Below, piece after piece: positions 45,359 to 54,902 of a DNA stretch of 64,000 nt. Origin of the DNA: Idiomarina rhizosphaerae (GTDB lineage Bacteria > Pseudomonadota > Gammaproteobacteria > Enterobacterales > Alteromonadaceae); contig NZ_JAMZDE010000008.1 of assembly GCF_024159085.1 (NCBI RefSeq), positions 248,001 to 312,000 on the forward strand, read 5' to 3'. Position 1 is the first letter of the stretch, and each line of letters starts with the position of its first letter. Under the pieces are notes generated by a model, which was not told where the DNA came from, searched no databases, and saw only the letters and a list, made by a program, of their open reading frames with translations. The position numbers were made by a program, and so were the translations under genes.

Positions 45359-45371
45359 GTTCTCAGCGTCT

Positions 45372-46937
45372 TTAGATATCCAGGATAAGACGTTGAGGAT
45401 CTTCTAATAACTCTTTCACGGTAACCAGGAAACCTACCGATTGTTTGCCATCAATAATTCGATGGTCATAAGAAAGAGCCAGGTACATCATCGGTAAAAT
45501 TTCAATCTTACCGTCTACCACCATCGCCCGCTCCTGGATTTTATGCATACCCAGAATAGCGCTTTGTGGTGGGTTCAAAATTGGCGTTGAAAGCAGTGAA
45601 CCAAATACACCACCGTTAGTAATGGTGAAGTTACCACCCTGCATTTCATCCATAGTCAACTTACCGTCACGGCCTTTGATAGCCAGGTCACGAATACCGT
45701 TTTCCATATCCGCAATGCTTAAACGGTCAGTGTCACGAAGAACTGGAGTTACCAGACCACGAGGCGTTGATACCGCGATGCTGATATCGAAGAAATTGTG
45801 GTAAACAATATCGTCGCCATCAATGGATGCGTTGACGTCTGGGAAACGTTTCAGTGCTTCAGTTACTGCCTTTACGTAGAAGCCCATGAAACCAAGACGC
45901 GTACCGTGCGTTTCTTCAAATACGTCTTTGTATTTCTTACGCAGGTCCATAATAGGCTTCATGTTGATTTCGTTAAACGTGGTCAACATGGCCGTGTCGT
46001 TCTTAGCTTGCAACAGACGCTCAGCAATACGCTTGCGCAGACGTGTCATAGGTACACGCTTCTGCTCACGGTCACCTGAAACGGCAGGCTGTGAAGACTG
46101 CTGTTTACTGCTGTCAGACGATTTAGACGAAGACTGACCTTTCACGTGTTTTTCAACGTCTTCTTTAGTGACGCGACCGCCTTTACCAGTGCCTTTAACG
46201 TCACTTGGCTTAAGGCCGTGTTCACCAAGTAAACGACGAACTGCAGGACCCGCTACTTCGTTGTCACCGTCATCTTCTTTGCTTTCTGAAGAAGATTCAG
46301 ATTTGCTCTCTTCAGACTTGCTTGAACTACCGCCGGCAGACCCACCAGCTTCTACAATACCGATAACGTCATCGGCACCGACTGTCGCGCCTTCTTCGTG
46401 CTTAATTTCAGCTAAAACGCCATCAGCCGGAGCAACCACTTCCAGAACCACTTTATCGGTTTCAATATCAACCAGGTTCTGGTCACGTTTTACCGCATCA
46501 CCGGCTTTAACGTGCCAGGTCGAAACGGTCGCATCAGAGACTGATTCTGGTAGTTGAGGAACTTTAACTTCCATCTTCTCGCCAGAACCTTTTTTGTCAG
46601 AGCCTTTGTCTTCTGAAGAATCAGATTCTTTTTTCTCTGACTTCTTGTCGTCGCCTGAGTCTTTATCGTCTGATTTATCGTCAGATGCCGACGCGCCGTC
46701 GCCTTCTTCAATTTTTCCGATTACTTCTTCAGCCGTTACGGTAGTGCCTTCTTCGGCAGTAATTTCGCCCAAAACACCGTCTGCCTCCGCAACCACTTCA
46801 AGCACTACCTTGTCGGTTTCGATGTCAACCAGATTCTGGTCGCGAGACACTTTATCGCCAGGTTTTACGTGCCATGTTGCAATTGTTGCATCTGCAACAG
46901 ACTCGGGTAATTGAGGAACTTTAATATCAATCGCCAT
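45372..46937 (-). CDS. sucB: Dihydrolipoamide succinyltransferase (E2o) with two lipoyl domains
   Basis: A 521-residue core E2 of 2-oxoglutarate dehydrogenase. Two lipoyl domains are seen (residues 1-78 and 122-198), with lipoyl lysines K43 and K162, each in the sequence [11 protein letters not shown]. They are joined by a charged linker (Asp/Lys/Ser/Glu-rich). The E1/E3-binding domain follows (about 233-270, G-P-A-V-R-R-L-L), then the catalytic domain with H492-R-I-I-D496-G. E. coli SucB has 405 residues and one lipoyl domain, so a lipoyl domain has been duplicated here. It is 13 bases after sucA. Confidence 0.95.
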   Translation of the reverse strand: MAIDIKVPQLPESVADATIATWHVKPGDKVSRDQNLVDIETDKVVLEVVAEADGVLGEITAEEGTTVTAEEVIGKIEEGDGASASDDKSDDKDSGDDKKSEKKESDSSEDKGSDKKGSGEKMEVKVPQLPESVSDATVSTWHVKAGDAVKRDQNLVDIETDKVVLEVVAPADGVLAEIKHEEGATVGADDVIGIVEAGGSAGGSSSKSEESKSESSSESKEDDGDNEVAGPAVRRLLGEHGLKPSDVKGTGKGGRVTKEDVEKHVKGQSSSKSSDSSKQQSSQPAVSGDREQKRVPMTRLRKRIAERLLQAKNDTAMLTTFNEINMKPIMDLRKKYKDVFEETHGTRLGFMGFYVKAVTEALKRFPDVNASIDGDDIVYHNFFDISIAVSTPRGLVTPVLRDTDRLSIADMENGIRDLAIKGRDGKLTMDEMQGGNFTITNGGVFGSLLSTPILNPPQSAILGMHKIQERAMVVDGKIEILPMMYLALSYDHRIIDGKQSVGFLVTVKELLEDPQRLILDI

Positions 46938-46950
46938 GGTTCATCTTCAC

Positions 46951-49758
46951 CTATTTAATGGTTAGCGCTTCGTCAACAAGGTTTTGCTGCTGCTTGTTGT
47001 GCTCTGAAATGTATCCGACCGCCGGTGCGGCTGACGCACTACGACCACGATAAGACAACTGAGCTCCTTTCGGAATTGCGGCCCAGAAGTGATGTTGGCT
47101 GCTATACCATGCACCCTGGTTCTGAGGCTCTTCCTGACACCAGACAAAATCTTTAACGTGCTGATAATCTTTCATAATTTCTGCCACTTCTTCCGCAGGG
47201 AACGGATACAGCTGTTCGATACGAATAATGGCAACATCTTCTTGTTCACGCTCGCGGCGTTCTTTCAGTAAATCGTAGTAGACTTTACCTGAGCAAAATA
47301 CCACGCGTTTTACTTTTTTCGGATTCAGATCATCGATTTCACCAATCGCGTTCTGGAATCCGAGATCCGCTAAATCATCCATTTCTGAAACCGCCAACGG
47401 ATGACGTAACAATGATTTCGGTGTCATAACAACTAACGGACGGCGAACCGGACGCAAGTGCTGACGACGTATCATATGGAAAACCTGTGCAGGCGTTGTC
47501 GGTACGCAGACTGACCAGTTGTGATCAGCTGATAATTGCAGGAAACGCTCAAGACGGGCTGAACTGTGCTCAGGGCCCTGCCCTTCGTAACCGTGGGGCA
47601 ATAACAATGTTAAACCGCATAAACGTCCCCATTTCTGCTCGCCAGAACTTAAGAACTGATCAATAACAACCTGGGCGCCGTTAACGAAATCACCAAATTG
47701 GGCTTCCCACATAACCAGAGACTGCGGTTCAGCCGTAGCGTAACCGTATTCGAAGGCCACAACCGCGGCTTCTGATAAAACCGAGTCGTAAATTTCAATT
47801 TGCCCCTGATCTGAACCTAAGTTGTTCAGTGGCATATAAGTTGAACCATCTTTTTGGTTATGCAAAACCGCGTGGCGGTGGAAGAAGGTACCACGGCCGC
47901 TGTCCTGACCGGTCAAACGAATATGAGTGCCGTCGTTAACTAAGGTGGCATAAGCTAAAGTTTCAGCAAAGCCCCAGTCCATTGGTTTATCGCCTTTCGC
48001 CATTTTCAGACGTTCTTGATAAACTTTTTCAACGCGGGAATTCAGCTTGTCTTCTTCCGGATACTGAGTGATTTTTTCACCCAAGTCTTTTAGCTTGTCT
48101 GTCGAAACTTTGTAGTCGTACTCAACGTCCCAGTCATTACCTATATAAGGAGACCAGTCAACAGAGTGCTGACGCATAGGACGGTGTTCATCAACCACCA
48201 CTTCGCCTTTATCTAACGCATCACGATAGTCAGACATCCACTGCTTAGCCGTGTCTTCATCAACTATCGATTTCTCTATCAAGCGCTTGCCATAAAGCTC
48301 GCGGGCAACCGGCTGTTTTTTAACTTTTGCGTACATCAGCGGTTGTGTTGCACTTGGTTCATCGGCTTCGTTATGTCCATGACGACGATAACAAACCAAA
48401 TCAATAACCACGTCGCGCTGGAATGCATTACGGTAATCAAGCGCTAACTGAGTGACAAAAACAACGGCTTCAGGGTCATCCGCATTAACGTGGAAAATTG
48501 GCGCCTGCACCATTTTGGCAATGTCAGTACAATACTGAGTAGAACGCGCATCTTCCTGTTTAGATGTAGTGAAACCAACCTGGTTATTCACCACTATACG
48601 GATAGAGCCGCCTACACGGTAAGCACGTGTCTGCGACATATTGAACGTTTCTTGTACCACACCCTGACCAGCAACAGCTGCATCACCATGAATGGTAATT
48701 GGCAGTACTTTCTTTCCTTCAGGGTCTTTCAGGCGATCCATGCGTGCACGAACCGAACCCATAACAACCGGGTTTACAATTTCAAGGTGCGACGGGTTAA
48801 ATGCCAAAGCAAGGTGGACGTCGCCGCCCGGCGTTGCATAGTCAGAAGAGAAGCCCATGTGATACTTAACATCACCCGATCCCTTACTGCTGTCATGCTT
48901 ACCGGCAAACTCGTCGAATAAGTCTTGTGGCTTTTTACCCAGAACGTTGACTAAAACGTTCAAACGACCACGGTGAGCCATACCAATCACTACTTCTTTG
49001 GCACCTTGCTCACCAGAGCGTGAAATGAGTTCTTTTAACAACGGAACCAGACTGTCACCGCCTTCTAATGAAAAGCGCTTTGCTCCCGGGAATTTTGACC
49101 CAAGATACTTTTCCAGCCCGTCAGCGGCTATCAGTTCTTTTAAAATTTTAGTCTGCTGTTCTTTTTCAAACTTGGGCTTTCCAAGGACACCTTCCAACCG
49201 TTGCTGAATCCAGCGTTTTTCTTCGGTTGAAACAATGTGCATGTATTCGGCACCAATAGAGCCACAATAAATATTTTCCAGCGCTTCGTGAATATCACTC
49301 AGCTTCATTGTGTCTTTGCCAACAGCTAAAGAGCCGACATTAAACTCGCGTTCTAAGTCGTCTTTGCTTAAATCGTGGAAGTTTAATGAAAGGTCTGGAA
49401 CGGTTTCCTGTTTCCATAAACCAAGAGGATCAAGGTTGGCGTGCTGATGGCCGCGGAATCGGTAAGCATTGATGAGCTGTAAAACTTTAACTTGCTTCTG
49501 ATCTGCGGCAGTCGTGCTGCCTGTTTGAGATTGCTTGAGCTTATTCTTAGCGGCCTGGCGAAACTGCTCCCGGACATCGCTGAGTTTAGTATCAACAATG
49601 TGATTATCCTTCGGCAACGCATCGAACATTTGACGCCATTCATCACTGACTGCCGTCGGATCATCCAGATACGCCTCAAACATTTGTTCAATGTAGGCAA
49701 CGTTACCACCGGCTAGATGCGATGTTTCTAACCATTCACGCATTACACCATCTTGCAT
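46951..49758 (-). CDS. sucA: 2-oxoglutarate dehydrogenase E1 component
   Basis: A 935-residue thiamine-diphosphate enzyme (E. coli 933) that decarboxylates 2-oxoglutarate and passes the succinyl group to SucB. The N-terminal binding helix, M-A-H-R-G-R-L-N-V-L near 263, the G-D-A-A-V-A-G-Q-G cofactor loop near 365 and the C-terminal region with R-I-E-Q-L-Y-P-F-P are present. A GGAAA ribosome-binding site precedes the ATG. The gap to sdhB contains a terminator-like hairpin. Confidence 0.97.
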   Translation of the reverse strand: MQDGVMREWLETSHLAGGNVAYIEQMFEAYLDDPTAVSDEWRQMFDALPKDNHIVDTKLSDVREQFRQAAKNKLKQSQTGSTTAADQKQVKVLQLINAYRFRGHQHANLDPLGLWKQETVPDLSLNFHDLSKDDLEREFNVGSLAVGKDTMKLSDIHEALENIYCGSIGAEYMHIVSTEEKRWIQQRLEGVLGKPKFEKEQQTKILKELIAADGLEKYLGSKFPGAKRFSLEGGDSLVPLLKELISRSGEQGAKEVVIGMAHRGRLNVLVNVLGKKPQDLFDEFAGKHDSSKGSGDVKYHMGFSSDYATPGGDVHLALAFNPSHLEIVNPVVMGSVRARMDRLKDPEGKKVLPITIHGDAAVAGQGVVQETFNMSQTRAYRVGGSIRIVVNNQVGFTTSKQEDARSTQYCTDIAKMVQAPIFHVNADDPEAVVFVTQLALDYRNAFQRDVVIDLVCYRRHGHNEADEPSATQPLMYAKVKKQPVARELYGKRLIEKSIVDEDTAKQWMSDYRDALDKGEVVVDEHRPMRQHSVDWSPYIGNDWDVEYDYKVSTDKLKDLGEKITQYPEEDKLNSRVEKVYQERLKMAKGDKPMDWGFAETLAYATLVNDGTHIRLTGQDSGRGTFFHRHAVLHNQKDGSTYMPLNNLGSDQGQIEIYDSVLSEAAVVAFEYGYATAEPQSLVMWEAQFGDFVNGAQVVIDQFLSSGEQKWGRLCGLTLLLPHGYEGQGPEHSSARLERFLQLSADHNWSVCVPTTPAQVFHMIRRQHLRPVRRPLVVMTPKSLLRHPLAVSEMDDLADLGFQNAIGEIDDLNPKKVKRVVFCSGKVYYDLLKERREREQEDVAIIRIEQLYPFPAEEVAEIMKDYQHVKDFVWCQEEPQNQGAWYSSQHHFWAAIPKGAQLSYRGRSASAAPAVGYISEHNKQQQNLVDEALTIK

Positions 49759-49795
49759 TGCGTTTCCTTCACCTGAATAGATAAACCGTTTTTAT

Positions 49796-49824
49796 AAAAA
49801 AATAGCCATCCTTTGTGGGATGGC
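49796..49824 (-). terminator. Terminator or attenuator between sdhB and sucA
   Basis: A 7-base-pair stem (GCCATCC with GGATGGC, loop of 6) is followed on the minus strand by TA and seven Ts. It lies 46 bases after the sdhB stop. Only about 37 bases separate it from the sucA start, too few for an independent promoter, so partial read-through from sdh into suc is likely. Confidence 0.78.
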
Positions 49825-49869
49825 CATCCACAACATCAACCGTTCAAATTGGCGCGATAATTTAACGAG

Positions 49870-50583
49870 TTAAACAGCGCGACTCAAAAGCATCGATTTG
49901 ATGTGTCCAATAGCCTTTGTTGGATTCAACCCTTTTGGACATACGTTAACGCAGTTCATGATTCCGTGACAACGAAATACACTAAAGGCATCATCAAGTT
50001 CGTCCAAACGCTCGTCCGTTGCTGTGTCACGGCTATCAATTAAGAAACGATAAGCGTGCAGCAGACCAGCTGGCCCAACAAATTTATCTGGGTTCCACCA
50101 GAACGACGGGCATGATGTTGAACAACATGCACATAAAATACATTCGTAAAGACCATCAAGCTTAGCACGGTCTTCCGGCGACTGCAGTCGTTCACGCGCT
50201 GGTGGCGTTTTGTCATCGTTAATAAGGTACGGTTTGATTTTCTCGTACTGTTGATAGAACTGGCTCATATCAACAATCAAATCACGAATGACCGGCAAGC
50301 CTGGTAGCGGACGAATCACAATTTTGTCTGATTTCAAAGAAGACAAGTGAGTGATACATGCCAAACCATTTTTACCGTTAATATTCATACCATCGGAGCC
50401 ACAAACACCTTCACGGCACGAGCGGCGGAACGCCAGCGATGGATCTTGTTCTTTCAATTTGATCAGTGCTTCTAGCACCATCAAATCCTGACTGTCTTCC
50501 ATCTCCAACGTGTACTCTTTCATGTGAGGCGCGTTGTCGACATCAGGATTGTAACGATAAATTGAAAATGTGTACTTTTTCAT
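49870..50583 (-). CDS. sdhB: Succinate dehydrogenase iron-sulfur subunit
   Basis: The ATG at 50583 follows GGAGGG and gives a 237-residue protein (E. coli 238); the longer frame would start inside sdhA. The [2Fe-2S] cysteines are in C-R-E-G-V-C-G-S-D-G, the [4Fe-4S] in C-I-L-C-A-C-C and the [3Fe-4S] in the C-H-G-I-M-N-C-V-N-V-C-P region. It passes electrons from the flavoprotein to quinone. Confidence 0.97.
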   Translation of the reverse strand: MKKYTFSIYRYNPDVDNAPHMKEYTLEMEDSQDLMVLEALIKLKEQDPSLAFRRSCREGVCGSDGMNINGKNGLACITHLSSLKSDKIVIRPLPGLPVIRDLIVDMSQFYQQYEKIKPYLINDDKTPPARERLQSPEDRAKLDGLYECILCACCSTSCPSFWWNPDKFVGPAGLLHAYRFLIDSRDTATDERLDELDDAFSVFRCHGIMNCVNVCPKGLNPTKAIGHIKSMLLSRAV

Positions 50584-50596
50584 ATTACCCTCCAAC

Positions 50597-52363
50597 TTAG
50601 TAGGTACGAGCTTTCGGAGGGAAAGCTTCACGCAGTTTAGGTGCCATGTTGACCTCCCGCGTCACCATATCTTCCTTTTCAGGACGATAAACAGTGTGTA
50701 CTAACCACTTCTCATCATCACGATCCGGGTAGTCTGCACGGCTGTGAGCACCGCGGCTTTCTGTACGGAAGCTAGCAGCAACTGCAGTTGAGTAAGCGGT
50801 TTCCATCAAGTTATCTAACTCAAGGCACTCGACGCGCTGAGTATTAAACTCTTTAGAAGTGTCATCAAGACGGGCATTTTTCAGGCGTTCGCGAATTTCG
50901 CGCAGCTCAGCAAGCCCTTCTTTCATTGAATCGCCTTCGCGGAAAACCGAGAAATTAAGTTGCATGCACTGTTGCAGGTCTTTCTTAATTTGTGCTGGAT
51001 CTTCACCTTTTTGAGTGTTTTCCCAACGATTATAACGCGCTAGTGCAGCGTCAATGTCGTCGCTACTTGCTTCTCTGGCTTCTACGTTAGCCGCAAGAGT
51101 TTCACCCAGGTGCATACCGGTTGAACGGCCAAATACCACCAGATCAAGCAGTGAGTTACCACCTAAGCGGTTCGCACCGTGTACGGATACACAAGCAATT
51201 TCACCACAAGCAAACAGGCCTTTAACGTGAGATGTCTGACCATTGTCGTCTACAGACAACACTTGTCCGTTAACGTCCGTCGGAATACCGCCCATCATGT
51301 AGTGACAGGTAGGAATAACCGGAATAGGCTCTTTCACCGGATCAACGTGAGCGAATGTGCGTGATAAGTCACAAACACCCGGCAAACGACTTTCCAGGGT
51401 TTCTTTACCCAGGTGATCCAATTTCAGTTTAAGGTGCGTACCCCATGGGCCTTCACAACCACGTCCTTCACGGATTTCAGTCATCATAGCGCGGGAGACA
51501 ACGTCACGAGACGCCAAATCTTTCGCGTTTGGTGCATAACGCTCCATAAAGCGTTCGCCGTCTTTGTTCAGCAGGTAACCGCCTTCACCACGACAACCTT
51601 CTGTAACAAGCGAGCCCGCTCCGGCAATACCGGTTGGGTGGAACTGCCACATTTCCATATCTTGTACTGGAACGCCAGCACGTAACGCCATACCGATACC
51701 GTCACCAGTATTGATGTGTGCATTAGTGGTGGAAGAATAAATACGACCCGCACCGCCGGTAGCAAGAACAACGGCCTTAGCTTTAACAAAGTAAACTTCG
51801 CCGCTTTCGATATCCATGGTAGTTACACCACAAACTTCACCGTCTTGGTTCTTAACGATATCCAGTGCATACCACTCAGAGAATACGGTGGTTTTTTTCT
51901 TCACGTTTTGCTGATAAAGCAAATGCAGCAAAGCGTGACCAGTACGGTCAGCTGCAGCGGCAGTACGAGCTGCCTGCTCGCCACCAAAGTTTTTCGACTG
52001 CCCACCAAATGGACGTTGATAAACTTTGCCGTTTTCAAAACGCGAGAATGGTAACCCTAAGTTTTCCATTTCTAAAATAGCTTCAGGGCCAGCTTTACAC
52101 ATGTATTCGATAGCGTCCTGGTCACCAATATAGTCCGAACCTTTAACGGTATCGAACATGTGCCATTCCCAGTTATCTTCATGCGCATTACCTAGTGCTA
52201 CGGTAATACCACCTTGAGCAGAAACTGTGTGAGAGCGTGTTGGAAACACTTTGGACATCAACGCGCAGCTCAATCCCTCTTGGGAAATTTGCAGCGCTGC
52301 TCGCATGCCGGCACCGCCAGCACCAATCACCACTGCATCATATTCTAAAGTTTTAACAGTCAC
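50597..52363 (-). CDS. sdhA: Succinate dehydrogenase flavoprotein subunit
   Basis: 588 residues, same as E. coli. FAD dinucleotide loop V-I-G-A-G-G-A-G at residues 12-19, flavinylated His45 in [10 protein letters not shown], substrate-site H-P-T-G near 242 and catalytic R-G-E near 287. It oxidises succinate to fumarate at the inner face of the cytoplasmic membrane. It directly abuts sdhD. Confidence 0.98.
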   Translation of the reverse strand: MTVKTLEYDAVVIGAGGAGMRAALQISQEGLSCALMSKVFPTRSHTVSAQGGITVALGNAHEDNWEWHMFDTVKGSDYIGDQDAIEYMCKAGPEAILEMENLGLPFSRFENGKVYQRPFGGQSKNFGGEQAARTAAAADRTGHALLHLLYQQNVKKKTTVFSEWYALDIVKNQDGEVCGVTTMDIESGEVYFVKAKAVVLATGGAGRIYSSTTNAHINTGDGIGMALRAGVPVQDMEMWQFHPTGIAGAGSLVTEGCRGEGGYLLNKDGERFMERYAPNAKDLASRDVVSRAMMTEIREGRGCEGPWGTHLKLKLDHLGKETLESRLPGVCDLSRTFAHVDPVKEPIPVIPTCHYMMGGIPTDVNGQVLSVDDNGQTSHVKGLFACGEIACVSVHGANRLGGNSLLDLVVFGRSTGMHLGETLAANVEAREASSDDIDAALARYNRWENTQKGEDPAQIKKDLQQCMQLNFSVFREGDSMKEGLAELREIRERLKNARLDDTSKEFNTQRVECLELDNLMETAYSTAVAASFRTESRGAHSRADYPDRDDEKWLVHTVYRPEKEDMVTREVNMAPKLREAFPPKARTY

Positions 52364-52711
52364 TTAAACACCCCACAGTACGAATAAGCCAGTGAGCCAA
52401 ACAGCGATCAGACCAACGCTGAAAACCAGTTGGATAAAAGCTCTGAGACCGGACGCTTTCACGTAGTCTGTTGATACTTGCCAAATGCCAATCCAGCCGT
52501 GAATTAACACAGAGGACAAGGCCAGCATAGTGAATACTTTCATCCAAATGTTGGCAAACAACCCACTCCACACTTGATAAGTTACATCTGGCGTAGAAAG
52601 GAAGAACCCAGCCATGAACAGTGAATATAGAACCATTACAATCGCGCTGGCTCTCAATAAAATAAAGTCATGAGAACCGCTACGACCAAAAGTAGCTGCT
52701 GCTGTTACCAT
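52364..52711 (-). CDS. sdhD: Succinate dehydrogenase membrane anchor, cytochrome b556 subunit D
   Basis: The ATG at 52711 follows GGAG; a TTG two codons upstream is less likely. The 115-residue product has three membrane helices. It carries the haem ligand His in the L-S-S-V-L-I-H-G-W-I-G-I-W segment near 70. Its start overlaps the sdhC stop by seven bases. Confidence 0.93.
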   Translation of the reverse strand: MVTAAATFGRSGSHDFILLRASAIVMVLYSLFMAGFFLSTPDVTYQVWSGLFANIWMKVFTMLALSSVLIHGWIGIWQVSTDYVKASGLRAFIQLVFSVGLIAVWLTGLFVLWGV

Positions 52712-53079
52712 AGCCAAACTCCTACTAATACGGAAAAGATCACAGAAAGAGCAATCGAGATAATTGCGCTGATTCTTCCGGAATCGAGTTCTTCCCAGTA
52801 GCCCATGTCCATTACTAAGTGACGCAGACCAATGATTAAGTGAAATCCTAGCGCTGTCAAAATACCCCAGCCAATAAATTTAGCGATAAAGCTGGTCATG
52901 ATACTCTCGATTTGAGCAAAGCCTTCAGGGCCACTAAGTGACACGGCAAAAGCCCAAATTAGAAAAGCCAGAGAGAACAGCATAGCAACACCGGAAATAC
53001 GATGCAGTATGGATGCTTTGGCAGCGGCAGGAAGCTTGATAGTTGATAAGTCTAAATTAACAGGTCTTTCTTTTTTCAC
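52705..53079 (-). CDS. sdhC: Succinate dehydrogenase cytochrome b556 subunit C (GTG start)
   Basis: Start taken as GTG at 53079 because the protein then begins (V)-K-K-E-R-P-V-N-L-D-L, the conserved SdhC N-terminus, and AAGG stands nine bases upstream; the longer frame to 53151 has no such support. 124 residues, three membrane helices, haem His in G-F-H-L-I-I-G-L-R-H near 80. First gene of sdhCDAB. Codons 2-7 are complementary to the predicted Fur-controlled sRNA at 35827-35929 (10 consecutive pairs, 15 with one bulge), so repression under iron starvation is predicted. Confidence 0.93.
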   Translation of the reverse strand: MKKERPVNLDLSTIKLPAAAKASILHRISGVAMLFSLAFLIWAFAVSLSGPEGFAQIESIMTSFIAKFIGWGILTALGFHLIIGLRHLVMDMGYWEELDSGRISAIISIALSVIFSVLVGVWLW

Positions 53080-53405
53080 GATAGATTGCCTTTTAATAAA
53101 GCACAAAAGAAATGCAATTTTCGTTTGCGCGACACAGAAACATGCCACCAATACGGCGCAAAGTATATCTAGCCAAGCTATTAATTACAACGACAAACTC
53201 AGATTTGAACGCTGGCTAAAATACGCTTTACTACTAAAGTCTAACTTAAAGAGATAATTCTTCAATCTGAGTAATCTTTTCGTCATGTTTGTTACGTATA
53301 TTTAGCTATAATTGGTTCATGTTCCCCGATTAAAATTGACATTTAAGGGCATGATCGAGTTAAATTAGCGCACTTTTTCAAAGTAGATAGCGAGGAGAAT
53401 TCCTT
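53080..53405. promoter_or_regulatory. Divergent promoter region sdhC / gltA
   Basis: The 326-base gap holds promoters for both sides. For gltA, TTGACA at 53336-53341 is followed after 18 bases by TTAAAT at 53360-53365. For sdhC, TATACT (minus strand, 53167-53162) is preceded after 17 bases by TTGTAA (53190-53185). The rest is AT-rich, and no gene, terminator or known operator was recognised. The layout matches E. coli, where ArcA and CRP act here. Confidence 0.55.
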
Positions 53406-54686
53406 ATGGCTGATCGTAAAGCCACTTTACAGATTGACGGCCAATCCATTGAATTGCCGGTACTATCACCAACGGCAGGAAAGGATGTAGTTGACGTCCG
53501 AACTCTGGGAAAACATGGTTATTTTACTTTTGACCCAGGGTTTCTGGCTACAGGCTCTTGCGAGTCGGCTATCACCTATATAGATGGTGAAAACGGCGTT
53601 TTACTGCACCGCGGTTACCCTATTGGTGAGTTAGCAACTAAAGCAGATTACTTAGAAGTTTGCTACATGTTGTTGCACGGCGAAGCTCCTACCGAAAAGC
53701 AATACCATGAATTCAAAAACACCATTACTAAACACACTATGGTGCATCAGGGAATTCACAATTTCTTTAATGGTTTCCGTCGCGATGCTCACCCTATGGC
53801 AATGTTATGTGCCGTAACGGGTGCTTTATCATCGTTCTATCATGATGATCTGGAGATTCACGACGAAAACCAACGTTTACGCAGTGCTTATCGCTTAATT
53901 GCTAAAATTCCGACAATTGCAGCAATGGCTTATAAATTCAGCATCGGCCAACCTTTCGTGTACCCACGTAACGACTTAGGTTATGCAGAAAACTTCCTGA
54001 ACATGATGTTCTCGGTTCCTGCGGAAAACTACAAAATAAGTCCTGCAGTAGCTCGCGCTATGGATCGTATTTTCACTTTGCATGCTGACCACGAGCAAAA
54101 CGCATCAACGTCAACAGTGCGCCTTGCCGGTTCTTCAGGTGCTAATCCTTATGCATGTATCGCGGCGGGTGTTGCGTCTTTATGGGGACCTGCTCACGGT
54201 GGTGCCAACGAAGCTTGCTTGCGTATGCTGGCTGAAATAGGCTCTGTTGAAAACATTCCAAAATACATCGAGAAAGCAAAAGACAAAGACGATCCTTTCC
54301 GTCTAATGGGCTTTGGTCACCGTGTTTACAAAAACACTGACCCTCGTGCAACAGTAATGCGCGAGTCTTGCCACGAAGTGCTGAAAGAATTGGATCGTGA
54401 TGACCCATTACTTGACGTCGCAATGGAACTGGAGCGCATCGCACTGGAAGACGACTACTTCATCGAGAAGAAACTCTTCCCTAACGTTGACTTCTACTCT
54501 GGTATCGTACTGAAAGCTATTGGTATCCCTACCAATATGTTCACCGTTATCTTTGCACTGTCACGTACTGTCGGCTGGGTTTCTCACTGGCACGAAATGA
54601 TGGGCGAAGAAAACCAGAAAATTGGCCGTCCTCGTCAGTTATATACTGGTTATACAAAACGCGAATTTTCACCAATTAAAAAATAA
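53406..54686 (+). CDS. gltA: Citrate synthase, type II
   Basis: A 426-residue enzyme (E. coli GltA 427) condensing acetyl-CoA and oxaloacetate. Visible are [12 protein letters not shown] (catalytic His near 229), [10 protein letters not shown] (His near 265), F-G-H-R-V-Y-K (His near 306) and N-V-D-F-Y-S-G (Asp near 363). The N-terminal domain is of the NADH-sensitive hexameric type. GAGGAG precedes the ATG. Confidence 0.98.
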   Translation: MADRKATLQIDGQSIELPVLSPTAGKDVVDVRTLGKHGYFTFDPGFLATGSCESAITYIDGENGVLLHRGYPIGELATKADYLEVCYMLLHGEAPTEKQYHEFKNTITKHTMVHQGIHNFFNGFRRDAHPMAMLCAVTGALSSFYHDDLEIHDENQRLRSAYRLIAKIPTIAAMAYKFSIGQPFVYPRNDLGYAENFLNMMFSVPAENYKISPAVARAMDRIFTLHADHEQNASTSTVRLAGSSGANPYACIAAGVASLWGPAHGGANEACLRMLAEIGSVENIPKYIEKAKDKDDPFRLMGFGHRVYKNTDPRATVMRESCHEVLKELDRDDPLLDVAMELERIALEDDYFIEKKLFPNVDFYSGIVLKAIGIPTNMFTVIFALSRTVGWVSHWHEMMGEENQKIGRPRQLYTGYTKREFSPIKK

Positions 54687-54702
54687 ATTGGTTTAAGTTA
54701 AG

Positions 54703-54729
54703 AAGGCGCTCGATTGAGCGCCTTTTTTT
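54703..54729 (+). terminator. Rho-independent terminator of gltA
   Basis: A 9-base-pair stem (AAGGCGCTC with GAGCGCCTT), 4-base loop and a run of Ts begin 16 bases after the gltA stop. Confidence 0.93.
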
Positions 54730-54902
54730 ATGCCTGCTTCAAATTAGTTTGAGTACATTGCTTTTCACGCCTTACAGAACGTGCAACTAAGTCTTAAATT
54801 CTTTATACTACGTCGCATTTCGTTGGTCGCCAAAGAGAGAGCTGACAGACAAATTCATTTTCAACGTGCTTTAGCAAGTTGCAGATAATTACAGAGAGGC
54901 TT

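Noticed and set aside
45236-45371. Terminator between sucB and sucC
   Set aside because: Hairpins are present but none has a T-run on the minus strand.
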